NCBI GenBank assembly: GCA_026260175.1
Contig: JAKCWW010001169.1
Location: 1 to 64,000, forward strand
Origin: Reticulitermes lucifugus
Taxonomy: Eukaryota > Arthropoda > Insecta > Blattodea > Rhinotermitidae
Length of the DNA stretch: 64,000 nt
Direction of reading: 5' to 3'
Under the pieces are notes generated by a model. That model was not told where the DNA came from. It made no database searches and worked only from the letters and a program-made list of their open reading frames with translations. This document shows, piece by piece, positions 45,215 to 57,194 of the stretch (its first letter is position 1; the number at the start of each line of letters is the position of its first letter). A program made the position numbers and the translations under genes.

Positions 45215-47755
45215 TACGGTAACCATGGTTTGTGTTTCCATCGTATCATAGCGACGGCGCTTAATAGGGCTTCGGGGTTTCCTCTAGCGTAATGGGAGAG
45301 ACCTGTGCGGAATTTCCCCGCATCCTAGCAAAAGCGCTAATTTCCATTTTCCCAGTGAAGACTTAGTTTTCCCAACTCCAGTTGGAGGCTCTCGTGAATG
45401 TATGGGGAATTGCGTAATATAATGTGTAAAGACACGTCTTTAACTCGAAATAACGTGGCACAGGTAACAGAAAAATTAATGATTTTCCGAGTTTTCCTTC
45501 CCAAAACGAAAACTTTTGTATTTATGCCTACATTTTTCCGCTATCGTTATTAATTTCCGAGATACAGAGCGTGATGGACAGACGTACGGACTGTTAGTAC
45601 GAGTATATCATGTGGTCCAGTATTAGGCCTGATGAGGCCTGTTGCCGATGTCACAAGACAAAAACCTTCCTCTTTCCAGAGTTATTCCAAAACATTTTGG
45701 TTGACAGTTTTAGGATATTTTATAACACCCTCTGAATACGCTCCTCCAAATATTACACACTCAAAGTCATATTATTATAGCTATCGTTGATAGACTGTGA
45801 CACACAAATGCTGCCAAAAATCTGCGCACTTACGAGTATTTAGCGAATAAATTCCTAAGTAGGAATTTCATACTCCTATATTGAACGATGGTGGCAATTT
45901 ATCAACATTACAAAGCTGCCTCATTTATGATATGACGCTGTGCCAATGGAAAATCCGTTCCCGAAGTTTCGAAGCTGCTGCGTTCCTTCCATACCTCAGG
46001 AACCGATTAACCAGTGATGTAGCTTCATAGGCCGGCCGAAAGAGTTCTCTCAATGCACTGCTGTGAAAACCACAAAACTCACAAAGCCTCAGTTTGTGTG
46101 AAATAAGGTAACTTTTTATGTATCATTAACGTGTCTATGCAGAAAAGTCTGCAACATTTTGTGTTTATTTCCCCAGTAACCTGACCGCTGCGCCGTAATC
46201 AAGCATTTGCTTTTAGCGGAGCAATGGATTTTGCTCGTATTTTGTCAAAGACGCTAATTTAGGTTTCCCCGATGAATCGGTTTCCCATGCATAAAACAGC
46301 AACTTAAACAACTTTCCGGCTTATCCTTCCTAAAGAAAAGAACATTAGTGTTTACATTTTTCAGATATCGTGAATAGTTGCCGGTATGAAAACCGTGAAG
46401 GATGGATCAAATATCTAAATTGTATTTATGCATGTAATAACAATAATAATATTTATATATCATACATAAATTTCTATTTATAACTTTTTATTGCAGAAAG
46501 CAGTAAGATATAACGTTCCAAAAAATTGAAATGGAAATTTTTATATGGTAATTGGTATTAATTATGGATCCGTGTAAAGTTTAAATCCAAAACAAAGCTA
46601 AGATTATAAATTCATATGTTTTCACGCTAACAATATATGCAAGTAAAGAAATGCAGTTCGCTTGAATATTTCACGATTGTTAATATTCAATCAAAATTTA
46701 TTTTTGTGAAGTTGGAAGAGTGTTACCAAGTAAAATGTTTAGTTATAAAATCCTATATTTAATGGATTATCCGTAATGGAATTTGTTTCCTTGTGATATT
46801 TAGCAATCTGTCTACTATAAACCCTATTTATTTATTTATTTAAAAATAAATAAATATAGGCCTAATAGAGACTCAAACTTAACAATAACCCAACTCAAAA
46901 CTGATCGATAGACCTTAACGAAGCGAAAAACTAGTCATGTTTTTTCTATTGTAAACGGCTACATGAAATTCCTCTTTCCATGCTGCTTTCTCGAAACTGG
47001 CGGCTAGATATGCCTACTTCTATCCTGGTGACTGGTGAGCTAGAATTGTGTCTGCTTCCTTTCATTGTGCTGGTTTGCTGTTTAGTTCAGCGATCTTCCG
47101 TTACAGAGCATGTTACAAAGACAAAGCGGCTAATCCTACAGAACCATAGCTGTCCTGAGAATTCTCGCGATTGAGTGCTATTTGGTCACAATACATTACA
47201 CTGCAGCCAACTTAAGAGCGGAAACATTTTTGACCTTCTGTCCTGTCTTGAGGAAAGAAGGAAGGCACATGACATCACCGTAAAAAACGTCTGTCAAGTT
47301 ATTTTCACGAGAGGTGGTACGAACGTTGTGCCATTGATCAAAATAACACTTTTTCATTTACCGCTATCAGCAATAACAACATGTCGGTTGCCGCGTACTT
47401 GTGAGGTGCCAGAAAAACAAGTGCCAGTAAAGATGGACGGTATTCAACCTTTGAAAAAACAAAACTGCTGTTCAAGTACTTATGTGGAGCGTAAAGTAAC
47501 CACACGGACATTGTGCGAATACTTTCTTAAGCTTTCGGTCTGATGGGGATAAGAAGGGGTGTCAATTTCGACACGGAAATGGACCATGAACATAGTTCTT
47601 CGTTATATGTAAAGCACTGCTTTAAGTCAAGAATAAAGAAAATGGCGACAGTGCAAAACTTCACTTAACCTAGAACTATAAATCTAAATATAGAAAAGGG
47701 GCTTTCTGCGTTCTGATCGAAAGTCTTGTTTGAAGGAAAACGTATAAGTAGCCTC
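45215..47755. other. Unassigned DNA
   Basis: Two stretches (45330-45410 and 46185-46290) share AAGCGCTAATTT..-TTTCCC.GTGAA-like blocks and may be old repeats. A hairpin of TATTTATTTATTT with AAATAAATAAATA lies at about 46825-46858. The 122-codon plus frame at 47175-47543 has no recognisable domain and no support as an exon. Confidence 0.4.
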
Positions 47756-47761
47756 TTTCCT

Positions 47762-47905
47762 TCAGGTTCCCCGACTAAAATTTGCTTCGTTTTTAATCTC
47801 CTCCATTCGTGCTACATACCCCTTCAATCTAAACGCTCTTGATTTCATCTTCCTAATAATATTAGGTTGATGATATTGATTAACGGAGCTTTCCTTTTTG
47901 TACTG
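47762..47905 (-). mobile_element. Fragment of a non-LTR retrotransposon C-terminal tail
   Basis: The minus strand encodes NIIRKMKSRAFRLKGYVARMEEI followed by KNEANFSRGT, given here in two parts. It matches the RRMRWAGHVARMGE-type tail seen also at 50680 and 63723. Short and diverged. Confidence 0.7.
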
Positions 47906-48837
47906 TTGGCATCCCTGCTGCATTGTTTCCTGTAATGAATGAGCAGCATTGTGCAATCCAGACTCTTGACTAATGAGACAATTGTCAAGAGAACCCACTT
48001 CTTTCTACTGTATATTATTTCGACGATCTGTGGATGACGTCAGAGTGGGAGAAGAGGGACAGTGTAGAGAGAATCGATGGCGCAGTACAGATTTCTGTTG
48101 CTTTCTGAAAGCTAAAGCTTGTCTAGGACGTCTAGAACATCTTTCTAAAGACACGAAAAAATGCGAGAACTACTGTTGTTTCTGGCTTCTGGAATGGAAT
48201 CCCGAGAGTCGAGGTCTTAGTTTCGATGTTTTCAGCATCACAGCATTGGGTATGTTCCGTACTCGAAACAAAGGCGCGCTCTCTCTCATGAATTACGCAG
48301 CCAAGTTAGTTCTGAGGGGTTTTTTGGGGTAGAAGTTGTCGAGCTAATTTAAGCCCTGTTGAAATTGAAACTGAGAGAAGATATACGAGGTATAAATTGG
48401 ACTCAGAGCTGAGGAAACTGAGGTCGGAGCATTTCTGTTATTAATGTTTACTCAGAAATATTAATTTAAACAGATTGTTGCTACTATAGACAGCTAAAAT
48501 AACACACCGTTCATCATATAAAACCTTCGTACACTCGTATATATGTCCGCCATATGTCATTGTTACATTCAACTGTTCATTGGTGATTTAAGCTGAAACT
48601 ATGCCAGTGGTAGAGGGAGATATTGGCGATTAAAGTTAAAGATGCGTGTTCGATTCAAAGCGAAATATTTTAAACGTAAAGAGAACTATATTTCTGGTCC
48701 TACGTCACCATACACTTCATTGTGTGTATATTGTTCGCCGTCACATTGCGTCCCTCTTGTGATATTCCGCGACATAATTGTATTCGCTTCTATATGGATT
48801 TCAAATTACGATGTTCTTGCTCGATGGTAGGATGGTA

Positions 48838-48990
48838 GCTGAATGGGAGAGGATTTGGAAGGAAGCAGTCGTGACCTACTTGAGGTATTATCCTGAATTA
48901 TCCTGGAGGGACTGAGATGGACCACTAAGAAAATCAGCCAGGATAGCAGCTGTCCGAGTTACCGCTACATTCACCTGCTCGACGATGTAA
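48838..48990. mobile_element. SINE-like remnant
   Basis: GATGGTAGCTGAATGGGAGAGGATTTGGAAGGAAGCAG... and GAAAATCAGCCAGGATAGCAG resemble the distal body of tRNA-derived SINEs (compare CTTCCTTCCCAATCCTTTCC at 25800, reverse complement). No promoter boxes remain. Confidence 0.4.
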
Positions 48991-49139
48991 CTGTATTAGA
49001 GTCCTTAATAAAGTGGGAAAAGTTGCATGACTGACTAAAAGCAATGGAATAATTCTAAATTATTTTCAAGTGATAATTTCGGGTCTAGACACTTCCAAAA
49101 TTTAAGTGTTCTCAGCTAAATATTAATATTTTCAATCAT

Positions 49140-49270
49140 GTTGAATAAAATTTTAATGGTAAAGAAAAGGTAAAGTTGTCCCTTTCCACGCCATGACGGC
49201 TTATAGGGGCAAATATACCTCCAATCATTCTTAACCTCGGCACTAGATTGAGGCATCTGTCCGTACGTAA
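49140..49270 (-). mobile_element. Family D SINE tail
   Basis: Minus strand: CTAGTGCCGAGGTTAAGAATG, GCCCCTATAAGCCGTCATGGCGTGG, AAGGGACAACTTTACC. The same blocks end the copy at 54645-54960. Confidence 0.55.
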
Positions 49271-49274
49271 TAAG

Positions 49275-50215
49275 CCGAGAAACAGCTGAATGCATTTTCA
49301 TAATACTGGACCTTGCGCAGTCTAGATTTGTTGACACGTTGAAATTTAGGTAGAACTCGGACGTAGAAGTACATGTAGCTCGATATAGTGATCGGCAGGA
49401 GAAATGATCTGACCAGAATTGCAGACAAAAACTACGTACAAAGCTTATACCTAATAGACCCTTGAGAAATTACATGCACGTTTCACGCGCAATTCACTTT
49501 CCGGTATTTTTAAAGAACGCATCAAAATCGTTACGCTACGCGTACGTTCCCTGATTTGAAAATTATACGGGTAGAAACGTCTTTGTATTTCAACGATGCA
49601 CATAATTGGTCTAAGATAACATCCCATACGGGCATGGTTTGAAATTATAGTGTACAGTTCTGTTCACATGAAACAGACGTAGGCCTTCCCTGGTACAGAC
49701 AAATTTAGGTTGTTATTCTCACGTTGTGGAGCGTTACATCGCCGATGTTACCAAACACGACCTTGCTCTTAGCCTCAAGTGTAAGCAGTACACCCACCAC
49801 TATCGCGCCGACACACGAACTTAACAAAGAAAACCCTGAGTTTTGCAAATAAAAACCCATAAAAATGATGCAAATTCAATAATAAGAGCCATATATATAA
49901 GCCAGATATAAGAAAAAAACTAAAACCAGCATACCAACAATCTCTATATTTTAGGCGTGAAAAATACAACAAATAACCATCAGATCCATATAAAATACAC
50001 AACCGACGCCTGGACTCTATACAAACACCATCTAACAATTTTGACCTACTTAAATATTCTTTCACCATTAATACACTTTTTATTAAGACCTACATGAAAC
50101 TTTGGTACTATTAGCCAGAAAATGACCAATACTGTAAAATTGTGGGGTGCCACACAGTAATAATTAGATATGGTGAAGCCATATGTGTTATATATTTTAC
50201 CTTGTTTTTAAGCAT
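49275..50215. other. Unassigned AT-rich DNA upstream of a hammerhead-like motif
   Basis: The plus strand at about 49790-50080 translates with scattered stops into N/I/T/Y-rich text (THKNDANSIIRAIY); it could be a decayed retroelement ORF but I cannot name it. Confidence 0.35.
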
Positions 50216-50221
50216 TGTATT

Positions 50222-50268
50222 GATGGCCTGATGATGGTCTGTGAAGACCGAAATATGTAGCTGTTGTT
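50222..50268 (+). ncRNA. Hammerhead-ribozyme-like motif
   Basis: CTGATGA at 50228-50234 (perfect core), extra T, stem II GGTCT/GTGA/AGACC (perfect 5 bp, GNRA-type loop), GAAA at 50250-50253, then T-AT-G-TA (minimal stem III) and GCTGTTG. Stem I (GATGGC with GCTGTT) pairs with GU wobbles. The only departures are the linker T between core and stem II and U rather than C after GAAA. Could be part of a Penelope-like or retrozyme-type relic. Confidence 0.5.
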
Positions 50269-50679
50269 AAATAAAAGACACGTAGTTGTGTCGGTCGGAA
50301 TCTTAATATATTTGTTACTGAATCTTCTAGAAACACAACGGGATGAGCTCGATAAAATTATTACATTATACTGCATTTTAGAACCGTTGGCATGACGACG
50401 TTGGGAAAGAGCACGTGAATTACGCACGTTGAAAGTCAATGACGAAAGGTTGCCCCATTATAAGTGCGGTGAACATTCATTGACCGCGCTCGCTGTGTTG
50501 CCATCATCTTATTTCGATGATCCCAATTTAAGAAGGTATAGCATCTGTCGGGTTCATCAGTATGTTTAGCAACGAAAACTGCTTCGAATCCCGAGAGCGC
50601 TATTAATATGCATGTGTGTTCACTGGCACTAGGCCTTTCGAGCCTAGAACTACAGCATTTCAGGCCTCAATCCCGGCAT

Positions 50680-50895
50680 GAAATGAAAGCAGAAAAGCAT
50701 GTAGGACACATGCAGGAGGTAATAAATGCATACATAATTTTACTCGGCAAATCGAAAAGGATGAGGCCATTTGGAAGACCTAGGTGTAAATGTGAGAATA
50801 CTGAAATGGTTATTGAACAGGCTTTGAAGAGATAGACTGGATTCAGCTGGCTAAAAGTAATAAAATACTAATGCACAGAAGAACGAGCCATTGTA
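50680..50895 (+). mobile_element. Decayed C-terminal tail of a non-LTR retrotransposon
   Basis: Plus-strand translation reads GHMQEVINAYIILLGKSKRM, then RPFGRPRCKCENTEMVIEQ, a stop, and TGFSWLK. It corresponds to the GHVARMG...AYRVLVGKPEGKRPLGRPRRRWEDNI pattern of a common insect retroelement. Same family type as 47762 and 63723. The 75-codon frame that starts at 50608 is this fragment. Confidence 0.8.
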
Positions 50896-50899
50896 AAAT

Positions 50900-51520
50900 T
50901 ACGTGTAATTAAGAATCAGCTATTGTGAGGAAAATTTTGCACTTTTTATCTCTTCTTCGTTTGTCCTCTAATGATAAACGGCTATAAAACTAAGATGGTG
51001 GTCACTATGTAATTTTATTCATCATCATCATCGTCACATCAACATCATCGTGTCGTAAATTTTTCTAACACTGTACGGTTTTTATGTGGCTCCAAATGTT
51101 GAACGTTAACCAAACACAACCGAGAAAAATTGAGAAGGCGGCAATCCACTCCTCAAAGCGGTCAGAGGATGCTGCTGACTTGTAGTAATATGACTAATAT
51201 TGTGTTATCAGGCTTCTACATTTTGGAATATTACATATGGAATTAATTATGGGGAGGAAACGTTTCTGCAGATNGGGGGGGGGGAGTCCTCTGTGTAGAG
51301 ATGAGTGGGACGGATTTTTATGATTGATGTGTTGTTCAGTAAGGCTTTTATAATCTACTACTAAGTCAAATATCGGGTTATACGCACCTCTATAGGTGCC
51401 ACTTCAGGCAAATTTGTTCTTTCTCACGGTGTTATAAATGTGAAATTGTTCTAATATGTACAGTAACCTTCCTTTATTGTTGAATAATTTCTCCTAAGAA
51501 TGTCTAATACCAAACATACG
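50900..51520. other. Unassigned AT-rich DNA with ATC microsatellite and G-run
   Basis: CATCATCATC occurs at about 51020-51045. One N followed by ten or more Gs at 51275 marks a homopolymer the assembly could not resolve. Confidence 0.5.
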
Positions 51521-51532
51521 CGGTGCATAACC

Positions 51533-51572
51533 TGTCTTGATGGCACACAACTTGTGCCGAAACATTTCGTCA
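51533..51572 (+). other. Degenerate hammerhead-like motif
   Basis: CTTGATGGCACACAACTTGTGCC GAAACATTTCG: stem II GGCAC/GTGCC is perfect (5 bp) and GAAAC is intact, while the CTGANGA core has lost bases (CT-TGAT). Confidence 0.35.
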
Positions 51573-51579
51573 ATTGATG

Positions 51580-53050
51580 AAGAATAATTACTAAAATCAT
51601 CGAAAATAAAACGCTCGCTGCGTTATATAAATCAAGTGTAAATGTAAGCAACTGCATCTGCAGGCTGTTCAAACATTATGAACCGAAAGACAGAAGTCGA
51701 CTGGGAGGTCCAACGAAAAGACGAAGGGAACAGCAATTGAATCCTTGCAGCCCGAACAGACCTGGATACTGACGCTGTTATAATCAACGTGTCAATAAAT
51801 AGAAGCGAGAACATATTATTGCTTAACAAAAGAAAGAAGAAAATGTTACAGACCCCTGTAGTCGACTACGCATGTTCATCATCCTGCAAGCTTATAACAG
51901 CCATTTTGCCAATCTCATTAAATCTGAACGGTACTGTAATCGGTTATTCGACAAGGAGTACAGTAATGTTCGGATAAGCATAGGCATGTTTCACAATACG
52001 TTTTCTGTCAAAGAGTTAAATTGAGCACCAAGGGTAACGTGATGAGTCGCATGTACTGGGAATTGATATGGTTATGAGGAAATTGCATTCTGCACAGCGG
52101 TGGTGTTGGCGTCGATTATGCTGCGTATAATTGCATGATTGATTCCGAGGGAGGAATGAGTTTATTAGCAACTGGAAGAAATATTAGCATGTAACAAACG
52201 TACGTATTCGTGTATCAAGCAGTGGCATTATAGTGCTAGATCAGTACCAATTATACAACCGGATATAACGTATTTTTGTGACTCTTATTGTGTTGTGTTA
52301 TTTTAGGTACTGCTGTCAATCTGTATGCTCAAATTCCAGAAAAAATGAGTTTTTAACAGATGTTTCCCCAGTAAATCACATCTGGGGCCAACACAGCCTC
52401 CCAATCAATAGATAAAGGGAAATTATTTTCCCCGAGGGTAAAGTGCCTGCAAGGTGAAGTTCATAACCACTGCCTACTTAAAGTGTGGTGTGGCTTTGTG
52501 CTTAATTAAGGACAGGGTCAATTTAAACACATTCATACCTTCTAGCCAGGGCAGGGAAGACCCAAAGATGGATGGATGGATGGATGGATGGAGTAAGACG
52601 GAGTATGACTAACCATGGACTGACAGAAGAGAATGCTATAGACAGAGACATGTGGAGAATCTTAGTTTTGGATGAAGGAAAAATTACTGGACAGTAGACA
52701 ATCCTTGTATGAATAAATGAATGAATGAATGAATAAATAAGTAAATTGATTTAAAAATTCATTTCCTACTTCACAGAGAAACACTGTCTTCATCAAAGAC
52801 AGAAGTCGATTAATGCTCTTTGAGGAAATTACTGATATTTATGCTGAGAATTATATGAATGAAACATAAATAAAAAATGTGGAGTTATGTTAATGTTAAG
52901 CAGATGGTACAGATAGTAAACATTGTTTTTAAAGTCTTAAACGAAGTCGTAAATATATATATTTTGTTAATTAGACGTTACAATTTTCAGACAATAATGC
53001 AGCAGATAATACTGTAAAGTTGCCGCTGTGTTTAATTGAGAACCATACCA
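51580..53050. other. Unassigned AT-rich DNA; GGAT and AATG microsatellites
   Basis: GATGGATGGATGGATGGATGG at 52568-52592 and AATGAATGAATGAATAAATAA at about 52710-52735. No exon. Confidence 0.5.
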
Positions 53051-53059
53051 TGACGACGT

Positions 53060-53280
53060 GTGGGTGGTCTGCCAGACGCCGGTCATTGGAAATCCGCAGA
53101 AAATGCCCCCGTACCGACTGGATTGGGGGCTGTTTGAGACCCAGAACTGGTATGGGTGCTATGGCGATGGGAAAAATTCTTATCCTGACGGGAATCGAAA
53201 TTCGATTCCTCTTTCATGCAGCTCGTGATCTGGTCAATATGCTGCCTGACCTATACCGGCCCCCATATAATTTTGTAAGA
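53060..53280 (-). mobile_element. Diverged tRNA-derived SINE (family B-like)
   Basis: On the minus strand: GGGGGCCGGTATAGGTCAGGCAGCATATTGACC (head) and GGAATCGAATTTCGATTCCCGTC (B-box area), then AAGAATTTTTCCCATCGCC. It aligns in layout with the family B head at 30147 but is strongly mutated. The 124-codon plus frame 53020-53394 runs through it and is not a gene. Confidence 0.55.
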
Positions 53281-53284
53281 TGGC

Positions 53285-54185
53285 TATTTCTTAGCCTTAC
53301 AAGCAATGTTTCATATTCATCCAGGGTTGTCATGATTAACGTGTGGCTTTGTCTTTACGGCTATAAATATAGTGGGTTGCAATCAATTACTTGAGTGACA
53401 AGTTTGCACCACAGATATTAAAGCCCCACAAGGGATGTTGATGCTCGCCAAATAGAAGATATCTTATGATGCTGTATTAGTAAATGATATTGACCAATAT
53501 TATGCAGCTACGGTGCCTCGTAATGATTAGTATTTTTAAATTTGTTAACAGTACAAAATTATTTAAAATGTATCCTTATAAATGAGTCAGATTCAATGCA
53601 TGTAGCATCTGCATAATCATACCGTATAAATTCTTATATACACTTTAATACATTCCACAGTTTTCCTATCCATCCCCATAAGTATTCCATTTCTGCGTTA
53701 ATATTTGGTCATAATTTGTGTAGATAATTCTTTATAAAATAAAAGCAGAAATATGGGATTACAATTTCTTCACCAGAGATGTGATTAATTTTCCAATTAA
53801 TACCACAATATATAGGATATATATATATATACAGCAGCTACAGTATTAAATTGATTCCAACGCTCAAACTTACAAAATAAAATTTTCTCAGTTACTTAAA
53901 AAAGCGATTGAAAATAAGGACTCGAATCGCATCCAAACTTTCTACCGCAATACTTGTACATTGCTTTAAATCGCGGCCACCAAGGATAGTGACGTACGTA
54001 CGGCGTGAATTTCCTGTATTTGGGTGTTCTCTGGTCAGTATTACGAAAAAGGAAACTGAGAAGCATGTAACAGAAAACTTACGTTTTTATATACACTAGA
54101 TTATTCAAATTATCCTATTCGTTACACTGTATTCAGCACAATAAAATTTCTTTCCCTTATAATAATATATTAGACCATACAAAAA
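53285..54185. other. Unassigned AT-rich DNA
   Basis: A short (TA)n lies at about 53816-53831. No exon. Confidence 0.45.
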
Positions 54186-54187
54186 TA

Positions 54188-54260
54188 CATCTTTTAAATT
54201 GATTATTTGTACTAACAAATTGTGCATTTGTTGGTACAAATAATCAATTATAAAAAGATG
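54188..54260. repeat. Inverted repeat with 33-35-bp arms
   Basis: CATCTTTTAAATTGATTATT and on to 54220, mirrored by 54226-54260 (ATTTGTTGGTACAAATAATC, then AATTATAAAAAGATG), with a 5-bp loop and a 2-bp length difference. Likely the compact relic of a hairpin MITE. Confidence 0.85.
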
Positions 54261-54264
54261 CACG

Positions 54265-54640
54265 GTGAATATAAAGTGAAACATCTTTTAAAATTTAATT
54301 TTAAACATTCTCATCTATATGTTCTTTGTCTCCATCGAACATCACTGTTGAGCATGTGGCAGTTCATATTTTGGAGTTCCCGGTTTCAAATTTATTACCA
54401 GAAACCGGCTACCTTACTGAAGTTCTGAGTAAATTTTCCTCAGTTATTTCAGACAAATGCGGTAATAATATCTCAAATTAGGAGATGGTCGCTTTCTACA
54501 AAATTATTTTCAATTCATTGCTCACTGACGATCGTGGCACTTGACGTTGTATATTCTGATATTCTTAGCCCAAACCACATATCATTTTCCCGTGTACAGT
54601 CTGGTGCCCGCAGTCTGAAAAAGGAAATAATATTCAGGTA
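54265..54640. other. Unassigned AT-rich DNA
   Basis: No feature recognised. Confidence 0.4.
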
Positions 54641-54960
54641 AAAGTAAAGGTTAATCTGTTCCTATGTTTAATTGAGCACCACGCCATGAAGGCATATTGA
54701 GGAGCTGAGTTACAGCTGCACACATCCCTAATCGTGACACTAGAGGGAGGTCAGTGGTCAGCTTCAAGCTCCGACCCCTTTATCTCCGGGGAAAGGTTCC
54801 CCGATACTCATTAAACAGAGGCTACGTGGGCTCCATACCCGGTGTGAATGCTGTGCAGGAAAAAATCTCTTTCCCTTTTCGGAAAACGAACCACGACTCG
54901 TCAATTATCCAGGCCGTAGCCCAGTAAATACACCGACTGAGCTATTTCAGTTCCATAGAA
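54640..54960 (-). mobile_element. tRNA-derived SINE, family D, fullest copy
   Basis: Minus-strand head GAAATAGCTCAGTCGGTGTATTTAC (A box TAGCTCAGTCGGT), CAGGCC..GGATAATTGACG, B-box-like GTGGTTCGTTTTCC, then CACACCGGGTATGGAGCCC, GGTCGGAGCTTGAAGC, CCCTCTAGTGTCACG, GCCTTCATGGCGTGGTGCTC and a TTAACCTTTAC end. Relatives: 27600, 49140 and probably 58000. Confidence 0.78.
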
Positions 54961-54964
54961 TGGC

Positions 54965-57140
54965 AAGTTTCTCTCTAAAAATATTATAGCAAATTTTATA
55001 TTTCGTCATTCCGGATTTAATGTTAATTCATCCTGTTTTAATCACGTAATTATTCCTCAATGTTTCATAACAAGCGTTTTCCATCTAAACAGTTTGTGCG
55101 TGCCTATCCAGTCCTTTACGCTGTTGGTATTCCCAAGAAGATAGTTATCACTTAAATACAGGAATGTCACATAAAGAAACTGCCGTTTTGTGTCTCTCTT
55201 ATTGATGTATTGCACTTAACAATACTGTGTAGCGGGTAACCGAAATTACCAGCTGCACAGCGCAACATCCTCCTCAACAACAACAACAACAACAACAACG
55301 TGCGTGGAAAAGTCAGATCTCTCAAAACACCCGTTCTGACATCACCACACTAATGAAGAAAGTAAGATTTGTTCACGCATAACTAATATCGTATACAGTC
55401 CCTGTGCATCCAATAACGTTTCCAAAATAAAAATTTCGTAATTCCTATAAGTGTCTTTGTTAGTAAGTCTTCCCAATGAAGCTGCAATTTCTGGATTTAA
55501 TTTTTCAACTTGTTTGGGCGTATTACTAACCGACAAAGAAATTCCACCTTTTACGTGCGCTATGACACCAAATTCATTTAGTCCACCTACCTCTTACATT
55601 TTAAATCACATTGCACACGAAACTGGCAAATATATTAGGCATTTATCATCGCTTCATATTGCTAAAAAAACAGCATTTAGGGGACGAGTTCTTCTTGCAC
55701 CATCACACAAAAATACAAAGTCTATTCCACTGGGATTATTGCGCTGGAGATAATATCTATCCCAGGATCTTCTTTAAGCAAACACAATAAAAAATGTCCA
55801 ATATACATGCAAGTTTAATGACACCTCTGTTACGAACATTTCGATTTGAAGATTAATGTCAGTTCACCCTTCGTTAAAATAATTTGGATTTATAACTCTG
55901 TTTACTGTTCGACATAATTTTATGTTAATAAAAGTTCCCTTAAAAACTTTGTAAAGGTTGTTTATGTATCGGAAACGGATATTAGCCTGTTGTTTTTACT
56001 GTTGCCTGCAGCGGTTACTGGTACTTTGTAAGGATTAATGTCCAAACCAATATCTGTTATTCATAAAAAAATAAACCTCTCTAAATTCAGAATTCACTTA
56101 TAAGAAAATATACTTCATATTTAATGAATCCGACAAGAATGTATGTTAGAATTGTAATGAAACAAATGCAGTAAAGCTGTCATGCAATTATGTTGTGAAG
56201 ATCAGGAGAGATATTTAGTGGCATAATATTTTAAAATAAAATTTTCAGCTACGTATAACCACAAAAGTCAGAAGAAAGGAATTCTTTGAGCAGGAAATGC
56301 GTTTCTGTCAGACACATACCTTCTGCACATCGGCAACAGATTTTTATGGTCATATTTATCACATAACAGAGGCACGTTTTAAACATCCTTTTTAAATCCT
56401 TATCCTTTCTCCAATTCCAAGTCTTCCTCGCTTAAGAAAGCAAAGTATGCTAAAAAGCTGGTACTTCACAAGGTGCGATTCGAACTAGCAATAACGACTA
56501 ACTCTCCTATGTAAAAAATGCAGCAAGTCCAGTCCGAAGAGCAGTCTCGTAAAACGCACAAATCTTTATAAAAATGCTTCTTATTTTGCCTTTATTGATA
56601 TAGATGATATAATAGAGTCGGAACCTGCTTCTGTCACGTTAATTAGTCCCAGTCATCTCTCTCTCCCTCTCGTGCTCTAATTAGTAATTCATTCCCAACT
56701 GGCGCCTCCCTTCCCGACACCCTAACCCTATCAAGGGCTATCATCGCTCCGTTTCTCAGTAATTAATTTCAAGTTCTGCCATAGGTAGCAGCATCATTCA
56801 TGTAGTAACCACTATCAAGAGTCACACAGCCAGAGCAACTAGCATCCCTCCATTCTCCCACGATGCACTTCGTCTTTGTTTCGTTACTTGACCTACTTAC
56901 TTAAACTGTCAACAGTACAAAACCCCTAAATTAATATAAAGAAGCAAATTATTCATGAATGTTAAAAAAACCTTTCAAATTTATTATTTCAAAAGCCCGT
57001 TAAGGTTCAACATATGACATCCGAGATCTCCATGTCGGTAAACACTAAAGTAGTGTTCTGCGATGTGACGTCGCGTAGGGTCGCAGATACGTAAAATATT
57101 TCGTCGAAATATGCTCCTTCCATCTTATACCCTGCTATAT
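54965..57140. other. Unassigned DNA; AAC microsatellite
   Basis: (AAC)8 lies at about 55275-55299. Frames of 64 codons (minus, 55342-55536) and 100 codons (plus, 55451-55753) overlap; neither shows a domain I know. 56630-56780 is less AT-rich and carries three TAATTA/AATTAAT-type sites. Confidence 0.4.
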
Positions 57141-57148
57141 TTTATACC

Positions 57149-57190
57149 CTGAAGATGGAGGCAGGAAGTGTATCCGAAACAATGACACCT
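57149..57190 (+). other. Degenerate hammerhead-like motif
   Basis: CTGAAGA (57149-57155, full core match), T, GGA...TCC closing a long loop, GAAAC (57176-57180), AATGACACC. The cleavage-side GUA/GUC is not kept, so this is probably a relic. Confidence 0.35.
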
Positions 57191-57194
57191 AACT

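Noticed and set aside
44906-45292. 128-codon plus-strand frame, one of the longest in the window
   Set aside because: It is the terminal inverted repeat of the mariner-type element read in a wrong frame, followed by CA and TACA microsatellites.
47175-47543. 122-codon plus-strand frame
   Set aside because: Looks like unique DNA, but no domain, splice sites or codon bias could be seen. An exon cannot be excluded without transcript data.
53020-53394. 124-codon plus-strand frame
   Set aside because: It runs through a diverged SINE in the minus orientation and has no recognisable domain.
55342-55753. Overlapping minus and plus frames (64 and 100 codons)
   Set aside because: The minus frame looks protein-like in places, but I recognise no family and see no splice sites. 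Left as unassigned.
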